A DNA stretch of 64,000 nt from Aristolochia californica (Eukaryota; Streptophyta; Magnoliopsida; Piperales; Aristolochiaceae). The stretch spans positions 14,142,157 to 14,206,156 of the forward strand of contig JARWKL010000016.1 in the NCBI GenBank assembly GCA_029961685.1, read 5' to 3'. Numbering within the stretch: position 1 is the stretch's first letter; each line of letters starts with the position of its first letter. Both the position numbers and the translations under genes were made by a program. Shown here in pieces: positions 22,668 through 33,417 of this stretch. Under the pieces are notes generated by a model, which was not told the DNA's origin, made no database searches, and saw only the letters and a list, made by a program, of their open reading frames with translations.

Positions 22668-25600
22668 TGCTGGAATTGTGGCAAGTTTGGTCACATAAAG
22701 AAGAATTGCAGAGCACAGAAGAAGGACGAAAAGAAAAATGATGCTACAAATGCGGTGACTAAAGAGGTACACGATGCTGTACTCTTGTCGGTTGATAGCT
22801 CTATTGACTCTTGGGTGTTAGATTCAGAAGCTTCTTTTCACACCACCACAAATCATGAGATCATGGAGAATTATGTTGCTAGAGATCATGGGAAGGTGTA
22901 TCTTGCTGATGGAGAACCTTTGGATATTGTCGGTGTTGGTAATGTCAATTTGAGGATGTCAAATGGGTCGGTGTAGAAAATTCACAAGGTGAGACATATA
23001 CCAAAACTAATGTATAATCTGATCTCAACAGGGCAACTTGATAATGAAGGTCATAATGTGACTTTTAATGGTACTACCAGGAAAGTCACAAAGGGATCCA
23101 TGGTTATTGCACGGGGAGTTAAAACTGGAACTCTCTGCAACACTTCAAGTTGCAAAGACACTGTTGCAATTGCTGATGCTATTAATGATTCTGACTTGTG
23201 GCATTATAGGCTCAGTCACATAAGTGAGAAGGGAATGAAAGTGCTTCAATACAAAGGGAAGCTACTAGGGTTGAAAACTGTAAACAACAGTTTGTGTAAA
23301 GGCTTTATTTTTGGCAAGTAGAAAAGGGTAAGTTTTTCTAAGGCTAGAAAGTAACAGAGGACAACAAAATTGGAGTTGGTTCACACTGATGTGTAGGGGC
23401 CTTCAGTTGTTACTTTCCTTTGTGTTTCTAACTACTATGTGATATTTATTGATGATGCATGAAGAAAGGTTTGGGTTTATTTCTTGAAAAAAAATCTTAT
23501 GTCTTTGATACCTTCAAGAGATGGAAAGCAATAGTTGAGAACGAGACATATTTGAAGGTAAAGTGCCTACAGTTAGATAATGAGGGAGAATACATAGATG
23601 ATGATTTCAAGCGGTACAGTGTTGATAATGGAATCAAGATGAAGAAGACCATTCATGAAAAACCTCAACAGAATGGTGTGGCTGAGAGGATGAACAGAAC
23701 TTTGAACGAGAGTGCTATGAGTATGAGATTACGTGCGGGATTGCTTAAGATGTTCTGGTCTGAGGCGATTAGCATTGCTTCTGATTTGATAAACAGAGGT
23801 CCCTCAACACCATTGGATTGCAAAATACCGAAAGAGGTCTGCAACGGTAAAATAGAAAACTTTTCTTTCTTGAAAGGTTTTGGTTGTGTTTCTTATATTC
23901 ATATTGATTATTCTACTAGAAATAAACTTGATGTTAAATGTAAGATATGTTTCTTTATTGGCTATGGTGATACCGAGTTTGGTCTTCACTTTTGGGATGA
24001 ACAAAGTCGTAAGGTTATCAGGAGTAAGGATGTGATCTTCAATGAAGGTACCTTGTATAAAGACAGGTTGACAACAGAGTCTAAGAGCACAAGTGATGAA
24101 ACCAAGAAGTCTAAAGTGATTCAGTTGAGAGATCTTCTAGCCATTGAGATTAAGAATATTGCTCAGGAAGACCAAGAGAACATACCCCTCATAACTAAAT
24201 CAGAACATTCCTGTGACTGAACTCAGGAGACCTGTCAGAACTAGCAGACCACCATAGAGGTACTCCCCTACACTGAATTATATTTTATTGACTGATAAAG
24301 GTGAACCAAAGAGTTATGAGGAAGTTGTGCAAGTTGATGAATCAACCAAGTGGGATTTGGCCATGAAGGACGAGATGGATTCAGTGTTATCCAATCAGAC
24401 ATGACAGTTGATTGAGTTACCAAAAGAGAAGAAGGCCTTGCAGAATAAATGGGTGTACCGAATAAAAGATGAATATGATGGCAACTAGTGGTACAAGGTG
24501 AGACTGGTAGTAAAAGGCTTGAAAAAAAAAGAAGGCATTGACTACACTGAGATTTTCTCTCTGATAATGAAATTGAATACTATTAGAATAGTGCTTGGAC
24601 TAGTGGCAAATGAAGACTTGCACTTACAGCAGTTGGATATAAAGACAACCTTTATTCATGGTGATTTGGAGGAAGAAATTTACATGAAGCAACAATAGGG
24701 TTTCAAAGCACAAGGAAAGGACAAAATGGTGTGCATACTTCAAAAGATCAGGTATAGTCTTAAACAAGCTCTAAGATAGTGGTATAAGAAGTTTGACACT
24801 TTTATGAGTAGTAATGTTTCTTGAGGTGCCATGCGATCATGGCTGTTATGTGAAGAAGCTTGATGATGCCTACATTATTCTACTACTATATGTTGATGAC
24901 ATATTAATAGTAGGTGCTAGCAAACAGGAAATAAATAAGTTAAAAAGGGAGTTGTATAAGAAGTTTGCAATGAAGAATTTGGGTGCTTCAAAACTAATCC
25001 TTGGGATGAGGATTACTAGGAACATTGATGTCTTGAAACTGTCACAAGAATAATATGTGAAGAAGGTGTTGAGCAGGTTCAACATGAATGATGCAAAACA
25101 AGTGAGTACTCCTTTATCTAGTCACTTTAGGCTATCTAAGGAGCAGTCACCTTCTACAGAGCAGGAGCGAGGTAGCATGGCCAATATGCCTTATGCTTCC
25201 GCCATTGACAATCTCATGTATGACATGGTGTGTACTAGACTAGACATAGCTCATGCAATGGGAGTTGTGAGTAGATATTTGAGTAATCCGAGTAAACAAT
25301 ATTGGGAAGCAGTGAAGTAGATTTTCAGGTATTTGAGAGGCATTACAGACTCAACCTTATATTTCAAAAAGTCAGACTTGGGATTATAGGGTTATGTAGA
25401 TACTGACATGGCCAGAGACATTGATGGAAGGAAGAATACCACTGGATATGTTTACACATTGCGTGATATAGTATTTAGTTGGGTCTCTAAGTTGCAGAAG
25501 ATATTTTCTCTTTCCCCTACTGAGGCAGAATATGTTGCCGTGATCAAAGCCAGCAAATAGATGGTATGGTTGCAGTCTTTCTGGAAAGAATTAGGTCTCA

Positions 25601-25850
25601 AGCTTGGGAAGAATGCGTTGTATTGTGACAGTCAAAGTGCTATTCATTTAGCAAATAATCTTGTTTATCATGCCAGAACAAAGCATATACAGGTGCGTTA
25701 TCATTTCATTCGATTGGCTCGGGAAGATGGAGTTTTAGCACTCGAGAAGATTGAAGGGAGTCAGAATCCGATTGATATGTTGACAAAGACTGTTACGATC
25801 GAAAAAATGAAGTTGTGTGCAACTTCAGTTGGACTTCTCTCTGAGGATTG
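22668..25850 (+). pseudogene. Copia-1 gag end and pol remnants (unit B)
   Basis: Pieces in order: zinc knuckle CWNCGKFGHIKKNC (22668); protease near 22805 with DSEASFH, the catalytic triplet DSG changed to DSE; GAG-pre-integrase LWHYRLSHISEKGMK near 23200; integrase core with QLDNEGEYIDDDF and QNGVAERMNRTLN in the open frame 23459-24220; RT from about 24380 with LLYVDDILIVG at 24880-24912; RNase H near 25320-25850 (YCDSQSAIHLA, QNPIDMLTK). Stops lie between most pieces (for example 22975, 23320, 24218, 25052, 25318), so no polyprotein can be made. Confidence 0.85.
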
Positions 25851-25909
25851 AGAAGCTATTGGCACTGCAGATGAGATATTGTTGATGGATTAGTTTCCGA
25901 GTGGGAGAT

Positions 25910-26260
25910 TGTTAAGTTGTGGAGCCTAATTAACGCCTTACACTGTGTTGATCGTGATTGTCCTAATTTTTTCTTTATAATTGAGGGGCGCTTCTATTAG
26001 GGTTTTGATCATCTTAATCCAAGGAGCATCTCGAGTTACAACTCAAGAGGTCAGAGAGAAACACGTGTATGTGTATGATTTATCTTGTAAACTATTTCAT
26101 CTTTATAGTCGATTATTACAGTGGCGGAAGATAGGACGTAATCTTACCTTGAGGCAAACCTGTATAAATCTTGTTGTTTGTTTTCATGCTTGTTTCCTTT
26201 CTTCCACGATTCTTATTATTGTTCTCATTAGTTTGGAATTAGGGTGTTTAATTCCTAAAA
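25910..26260 (+). repeat. 3' LTR of Copia-1 (unit B)
   Basis: Preceded by GTGGGAGAT and ends CCTAAAA before CCACA. Shorter than the 5' LTR by the same internal deletion as in units A and D. Confidence 0.88.
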
Positions 26261-27762
26261 CCACAGAGATAGCCTAACAATCGCTTGACAACATCCTAGT
26301 GATCAATAGTAGGGTAATGCATAAACTAGGATAACTTATTTACCACATAAGCAATGTCATCGCGAATAAAAGACAAATATTTTTGAATCCCAACAACAGT
26401 CCTATAGTCAGATGCATCAGAGAGTGTTGAGCCAGACTAAAGTGTGAGTGGATGATGTGGCAAGTGGTGTTGCTATAGGCTTTGCATTTTTCATGTGTGT
26501 GTGAGCAAGGAGATCAGAGATATACCAATATTGAGACAGAAGTAGGCCTTCAGAATGAGGAACCACTTCAATACCGAGAAAATAAGCCAAGGAGCCAAGA
26601 TCCTTGAGTGAGGATCTCTGAGCAAGTAGGTGGACGAACATTGCCATAACTTGATCGTTATTTTTGTAATAATGATGTCATCAAAATAGACCCAAATATA
26701 CATCACAACTGAACTTGTGTGAGAGATAAATTGAGAAGAGTTTGTATGAGAGTTGGTGAAACCCGAGGTAATGAGAAACTGGCATAACTCATGATATACC
26801 AAGCACGAGGTGCTTGCTTGAGACCGTAGATGGCATTGTGAAGCTTGCAGGCATAATTGGGATTATCATGATCAATGAAGCCCAGTGGTTGTGCCATAAA
26901 GACATCCTTAGATAGAGTACCTTGGAGAAACACATTATTAACATCAAGTTGTCAACGTGACCAACCACTGCTTACTGTCAGGCTGAGAACAATTCGAATA
27001 GTGTTAGGCTTAACAATAGGATGAAGGGTTTCATGATAATCAACTTCAGGGTGCTGGTGAAACCCTTTGGCAACTAAACGAGCCTTGTACCTATTATTGG
27101 AGCCATCGAAAAAAAATATAGTACGAAATATCCTTTGGCAACCAACCAGATTCTGTGAGGGATCCGAGGGAACAAGTTCCCATGTCTCATTCCAAACAAG
27201 AATGTCATATTCATCAGACATAGCCTGATGCCATTTGGGATCAGTGAGAGCTTGAGTTATAGTTGTGAGTTCACGATTGGCAGATGCAGGCACCTGGGCT
27301 GTGGGTTTTAGTTTTTGGATGGGCCTATAAATATTTTTCTTAGATCTGGTGACAATAACACGGGGAGTAGAGGAAGCAGGTAGGCATGATGGGTGTGAGT
27401 TGTACAAAGTGGGAGTGTGGTTAGGTGTTGGGGTGGGAGGGGGGTGGGATGTGAGGTCGTTAACAGGGCTTGTAGAGGGCATAGGGATCGAAGTTGCAAA
27501 TGATGTGCCGATAACCGGGAGGATGAATACAGATGATCACCAGTGTGAGAGTGTGTCATACGAGGGACGATCAAGAGATAACTGAAGTGAAGTGAAGGGG
27601 AAGATAGACTCAATGAATTTAACTTGACGCGACACAAATAGACGAGAAATATTGGGGTCAAGACATATTTCAGTACTTTGCGTGGTAGAGTACCCTATAA
27701 AAACACAAGGAGAAGAACGTAGAATGAGTTTTAATTTGATCCAATTTTGTACAATCGCACAG

Positions 27763-28076
27763 GTAAAGAAATTGGAGAGGGAGAAAAGATTGATTGCCAT
27801 AGTAGACCGGAACTTGGATAGAAGTTTTGATGGTGCTGAAGTGGAAATGATGATCCAAGTTGTTTTACTTTGCACCCAACCCTCACCAGAAGACCTCCCA
27901 ACTATGTCAGAAGTTGTCTGAATGCTTGAGGAGAGGCATTGGCAGAAAGGTGGGAAGAGTGGCAACAAGTGGAGCTGACCCGAAGACGAGACTATGAGAG
28001 ACTTCAGAGGAGATTTGATCGAGGAGGGAATTCCATTTATAACCAAGAAGCAATTGAATTATCAAGTGGAAAATAG
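27763..28076 (+). pseudogene. SERK-like LRR receptor kinase, last exon (unit B)
   Basis: Same exon as 17175-17488. It reads VKKLEREKRLIAIVDRNLDR, then VVLLCTQPSPEDLPTMSEVV, a TGA where Arg is expected, a one-base loss after MLEG, and in the other frame EALAERWEEWQQVELTRRRD and YNQEAIELSSGK before TAG. It lacks the first stop of the unit A copy. The tail sequence (ERWEEWQ, RRDYERLQRRF, IELS-G) is typical of SERK-related kinases. No upstream kinase exon is present. Confidence 0.85.
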
Positions 28077-28833
28077 TTGATGGCAGGTTTACAGAATCCA
28101 AAGCTAGGGGTTGTTTTTGTTGGTAACTTGATGATAGGCAAAGGATCCTTGGGATACAACTTTTTTTTTTTTTTTTTTTGGATGTAGAATTTTTATTAGC
28201 TTGTATTGTATGCTATGTTTTCTTCTTTGGATCCCCCATTACTCGTTGTTTCTTACAAAAAATGTACACCGAAGAGATCAATCATTAAATATAGCATTTC
28301 TTGTATCCAAAACTGTTGCTAAAGTACTCGACTTTTAGTTTTTTTTTTTTCTTTTGGGTGCTCAAACTAACAAATGGATTTATACCTTCTTTCTTTGTGT
28401 TTATGTTTATGCCCTTAGGTGGAGGGTCAGCTTCGATTGAGCGTCCATTTTTACTTGTTCTAGTTTGAATTGTTTGATTTATTAAGTTGTATTAATGTAC
28501 AATAAACATTAATCTTTAACTAATATAATATATAATTAAATTAATTAGTACATTAATATATTTTAGTTATACATTAAATTATTTATTCATGTAGTAATAA
28601 TGTTTATTTTACTTAATTTAATGTTTAAGTATTATATTTTAATTAAGTATACTTTACAAGTTACTAATTCTCTTATTTTCTGCGTTTTCCTCATATGGGG
28701 GAGCTAACACTGTAAATTGTTTTTCAGTGGACATGAACTCGTCCACACTAGCACCCATTTCGAATAGGAAGATCATGTAGATGCAAGAAATGAAAATGAA
28801 GATGAAAATCAAATTTTATGTTTGTTGACCCCC
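28077..28833. other. Receptor-kinase 3' flank with poly-T tracts (unit B)
   Basis: Second copy of 17489-18263, with T runs near 28161 and 28341. No gene was seen. Confidence 0.6.
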
Positions 28834-29076
28834 CCTGCCCCTACTAATGATTCCACACCTCTCACTATTTGCCTCTCCAACTATGTCACATGGTACTTTT
28901 GAATGCAGCTGGTCTCATTTGTGTCACACTTTTAGATTTAATTTTTAGGGAATTTTTGGAAATACCTATTTTTAAAAAATATTTAACAATATACCCATCT
29001 TCTAAACTTATTCATCAAAATACTCAATTTTGATCAGGTCAGAAGCGAGCGTACACCTCTGCCTCAAGCAATCTCG

Positions 29077-30547
29077 TTGGAAGCTCTAAGCATATCGGCA
29101 TCTGGGTTCGTATCATGATAGTCATATCTCCGTGAGTTAAGATAGCAGAGCGTTGCCTTCTTTAACTTTTGATGTCCGAATTATGCAGATGCAAGCATTA
29201 CAGAAGGATTTGCAGAATCAGGGCTCCGTGCTGCTGTAAAATATTTTCATGCAGACACTGCCATAAGGAAGCTATGGTGATCTCATTCAACTTGTTGCTC
29301 ATTAAAACCCGCTTTGCTTCAAGTCCATGAGAACCCACTTGATAAATTTTTTGTCTGATGCAGCTTAGGTTCGGAGATGGGCATCGGATGCCGAGACACG
29401 AAGTGCAAACTGTAATGGCTCTAGCTTCTGCTCTTGGTCTTCTTTTAAGTGTGATTTAGCAATGTGAAGCTCTTGAGCTATCTGGGTCTCTGTTTTCTCA
29501 GGTTATTTGTTCAAACTGCAAACTCGAACAGCCGGTACCGTGAAACGCAGATCTCGATGATCCATCTGATTATTTCCTCCGTAACATTGGGCAATTTTTT
29601 CTTTTCTTTCTTTGTTTCTTTCTTCTGTCAATAGTGCTTGTGATTGTTTAATGAACAGGTAGTGAGATCATGCCTGAATTGTGGCATCGTCATGGGGCGC
29701 TACTTCTGTGCAATCTGTCTTCACTTCCAATTCCCAGATTGTTAGCATAAAAGAGAATTGATATATGCCACACTATGTAGAGTATGTATAGTTATGGCGG
29801 ATTTGACTAATGGGTGAAGCTAACCAGACCGATGACTTTATTGCAGGTTTCAAAGAGGCAATTCCATTGCAGAGAATGTGGCATTTGCTGGTAAACTAGC
29901 CAGGCTCTATCTTTTTGAATCGGTCTTTGCAATCTTCTTGAGGTCAAATGATTTCAAGCATTTTGTATGCGGCAATTCTTTGGCCTTTTTCAATGTCTCT
30001 TCCTCTTTTGCAGGATCGGTGGAAGGGAGAACTTCTTCCACTGCAAAAAATGTGGTAATTTTTTCATTCTTAAGCAGAATATTATTTGCTGGAAAAGTGT
30101 TTTTTCTGCTCTATTCTGTGCGCTCACCTGCGCCTTTGATCCTCAACGAAAAAACAAATACTCTGATTTCTTACAGGATGTTGTTATTCAAATGACTTGA
30201 AAGAGAGTCATGTATGTGTGGAGAATTCACTAAGACATGATTGTGCAATTTGCTTGGAGGTAAGTGATAATTTTCTCAGTGTTGGAAATGGTTGCATTTA
30301 CTGGCATGAATTTGACTCTTTTTTCCTACTCGGGCAGTACCTATTTGATTCTCTGAAACCCATGAAAGTGATGAAATGTGGGCATACCCTGTATTCCAAG
30401 TGTTTTGAGAAGATGATGACAGAGGGGTAAGGAGTAAGTGATAATCTGGCTTTATTGAACTACTGGTTCTGTAATCTTGATTCTATTCTTTCGACTTTTG
30501 ATCTGCCAGGGTGACTGCTTTGCCCCATTTGCGCTGTCCCTCTCTAG
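29077..30547 (+). pseudogene. CHY zinc finger / RING E3 ligase pseudogene (unit C copy)
   Basis: Colinear with the intact unit B gene but broken. The start codon is TTG (29077). About 22 bases covering the end of exon 5 and its donor site are deleted near 29718 (the KFYDDD codons). The RING histidine in GHTLHSKC is tyrosine (GHTLYSKC). One extra T in the last exon (near 30520) shifts the CPIC frame. It lies next to the PQ-loop gene in convergent orientation. Confidence 0.85.
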
Positions 30548-30918
30548 TGATCAAGCTTGATGGAACTCTCTTTTATGCTCGACGAACATTTTAGCACTTG
30601 TGTGGCTCAAAAGAACTCCTATTTTCAGTAAGAATGTAACTCTGAAACTAAGCTTTCCTTTGTTTTTCATATTTAGATTCAGGCCACAATGGTGTAAATC
30701 CATTCTCTTGATCCTCACCTCCCATTTTAGAAGTTAAAAAGAAAAAAGGTGGGTAGCACTTCAACCACTTTTAAAAAGAAAAAGAGAGATTGGAAATTGG
30801 GTTTGACTGCTTTGTTCATTCTTTCTTCCTCGTTAAGTTATGCTCCGCACTGATAAGAGAGAAGAGTATGATTTTGTCTTCCACATGCTAGGCAAGGGTT
30901 TTAGTCTAGGGTGGCAAG
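30548..30918. other. Spacer between convergent genes, left of the hAT element
   Basis: Shared spacer, no gene. It ends with GTGGCAAG, one side of the hAT target duplication. Confidence 0.6.
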
Positions 30919-33256
30919 TAGAGGTGGCATCGAGCCGAGCCGAACCCGAACCTGCTTATGTTCGAGTCGAGCTTGATTTAAATATTTCGAGCCGAGCCTT
31001 GTCTTGAGCTTAAAATTGTTATCGAGCTCGAGCCCAACGAGTTCGAGCCGAGCTTCGAGCCGAGCTCGAGCCTCAACATACATTTAAAATTTTTCAAAAA
31101 ATATATATCGAATAAAATGTATATAAAATTATACATACATTTTACATAAAATTGGGCATGTCCTTTACATAAAATTGGGCATAACCTCTACTTAAAATTG
31201 AGCATAATATATATAATACTTGTATAAAATTTGGCATGACCTCTACTTAAAATTGGGCATAATCAATATACATAATACCTGCATAAACACTCCATAAACA
31301 CTCCATAAAATTGTCTATACATTCCATAAACACTTCATGAAATTATTTATACACTCCATAAAATAATCTAAACACTCCATACACTGCATAACATTATAAA
31401 TAAACTCCATACAATAATCAAACACAACAAAATTAAATAAAATATCACTATCAATTTTACAATCACCCAAATAAAAACTATAAATCCTTTAAATAAAATC
31501 CTATTACTATTACAGACTTACTAGAAAATTGCAAGAAATATTTTAAATTTTTCTTAGGAAAGTTAAATGGACCTCTTATTGCCTTTTCTAAGGAAATAAA
31601 TAAAAATTAATAATTAATCTAATATATTATTATACTTATCGATAAATTTTTAATTACATAAAATGTCAAACACAAAATTGCTATGAAAATTGCCTCATGC
31701 TCAAAGTATTATATCATCAACTGTCAAATACTTATTCAAAATTTTTCTATATGGTTTTGTAACCCATCTTGGTAAGAAAATCTTACTTGGAAAATTATAT
31801 GATTTTTTAAAAATAATTTATAATTAGAAAAATACTTTGAAAAAATATGAGGCACTAATGGTCCCTATATTTCAATTAAAAATGTCTTTTCAACATTTAT
31901 TAAAAAAACCACTAATAGTCTCTAGAAACGTATTTCTACTAAAATATCTTTTCAATTTATTTAAGAGCCATGAGGAAAGGACAAAGAGTTTTTTTTCCTT
32001 GTTTATGATCTCGCACGTAGGGGTGGCTTTGAATAAATTATTTATAAAATTATGCATACATTTTTAAAAAATATAATGATAGGAGCGGTTCAGGATTGAA
32101 TTTCAATAATGGATTAAAATGCACCAATATTAATATTTTTTACTCCAATTGTTGTCTAGCTTGTTTTGTAATTTTTGAATCTGGCCATAATTTATTATAG
32201 CGTCCTTAGTGCCCTTAGATAAAAATTTATATTCTAGGAAAAACTAAAAATATTTTTCCTATGATACATATTCCCAAAAAAACCTTTAAATAAAATCTCA
32301 TTACTATTAGTGACTTATTAGAAAATTAAAAAAAATATTTTAAAATTTTCTTAGGAAAGTTAAATGGACCTTTTATTGTCTCTTCTAGGGAAATAAATAA
32401 AAATTAATAATCAATCTAATATATTATTATACTTATCGATAAATTTTTAATTAAATAAAATATCAAACACAAAATTGCAATGAAAATTGCTTCATGCTAA
32501 AAGTATTACAGCATCAACTGTTAAATACTTATTCAAAAATTTTCTATACAGTTTTTTACCCCATCTTGGTACAAAAAATCTTACTTAGAAAATTATATGA
32601 TTTGTAATAAAAAATTTCAATTAGAAAAACAAACATGAGACACTAATATTTTATAGAAAATTATTTCTATAAAATTTATTTTTAATTTTTTCCAGAGGAA
32701 AAAGTTTTTTTTTTTTTTTTTAATGATCTCGCGAGGGAAGGGGGAGATTATTTCTCCCCTGTTCTGGTTTTCCGCCGAGACGCGGAGGGAAGGGGGTTAC
32801 GGCGTCGGGGAGGACCTATCGTCGAGGATGACGGCCACGACGGAGTCGGCGGCGACGGAAGCGACGGCGACGGAAGCGGCGGCGACGGAAACAGAGGCGA
32901 CGGCGAGGAGAGGAAAAAATCGAACGGATGGCCATAGAGGCGGCCGGCGAGCAGCTGTGACGGCGGTATAGACGCCGGCGAACTGCTACGACGGCGGTAG
33001 ATGCGGCGACAACAACCGATGGGAGGGATCGGTGGTGACGAGGGGGGAGGAAAATTTTTTCCCCCCCTCGCTTTCGCTCCCGCTCGCTCGCGACCCGTTA
33101 CTGAGTCATACCGATCCGACTCATTTCAAGCCGGCTCGCGAGCCGACAAACCGAACCTAGCTTCGGTCGAGCTCGGCTCGAGCTCGTTAAATGACGAATC
33201 GAACCGAGCCGATACCGAGCCGGCTCGCGAACCGGCTCGGTTCGAAGCCACCCCTA
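30919..33256. mobile_element. hAT-type DNA transposon, non-autonomous, 2.3 kb
   Basis: Ends are TAGAGGTGGCATCGAGCCGA and, read from the other side, TAGGGGTGGCTTCGAACCGA. They are inverted repeats of hAT style, flanked by an 8-bp target duplication GTGGCAAG (30911-30918, 33257-33264). Units A, B and D show the empty site. Subterminal parts are rich in GAGCC/GGCTC. The interior is AT-rich, with repeats of CATAAAATTGGGCAT near 31130-31270, and has a GC-rich block at 32740-33110. No transposase was found; the open stretches at 32723-32971 and 33001-33336 are low-complexity Ala/Thr/Gly-rich readings. Confidence 0.85.
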
Positions 33257-33417
33257 GTGGCAAGGCCTTCGATACACTAAAATATGATATGGTTAAAGGG
33301 GTTGGCCTGAACTTAACCTGTTTATTAAGTAGGTAAAATTATCACCGTCCACATAAATTTCATCCATGAAGTTTCTTGTTTTAGGAAAGTCATACATGTA
33401 GTAAGAAACTCTCCCAA

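Larger units (their letters stand above)
21509..26260 (+). mobile_element. Copia-1 (unit B), nested Ty1/copia retrotransposon
   Basis: LTRs 21509-21920 and 25910-26260, target duplication CCACA at 21504-21508 and 26261-26265. The insertion site is identical to units A and D, so one insertion was copied by duplication. It contains a long gag frame, zinc knuckle, protease, integrase, RT and RNase H (see the pieces listed). Best preserved of the three, but still has several stops. Confidence 0.9.
20807..27762 (-). mobile_element. Copia-2 (unit B), truncated, carrying Copia-1
   Basis: Same structure as the unit A copy. LTR 20807-20974; RNase H part 20978-21565 (VRSSTEVEYRSIASTTAEIS); nested Copia-1 at 21509-26260; RT part 26417-27482 ([30 protein letters not shown]); then the integrase-RT link up to 27762. 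Stops and frameshifts are scattered. The right end is at the receptor-kinase exon. Confidence 0.85.
18264..28833. repeat. Segmental duplication unit B
   Basis: Second copy of the block, colinear with unit A but without the A-specific segment and without the repeated RING exon. It holds the only intact CHY-RING gene and the better-preserved Copia-1 gag. Confidence 0.9.

Noticed and set aside
32723..33336. Two GC-rich open frames that might be transposase or a host gene
   Set aside because: Low-complexity Ala/Thr/Gly readings within the hAT element; no catalytic or dimerisation motif.
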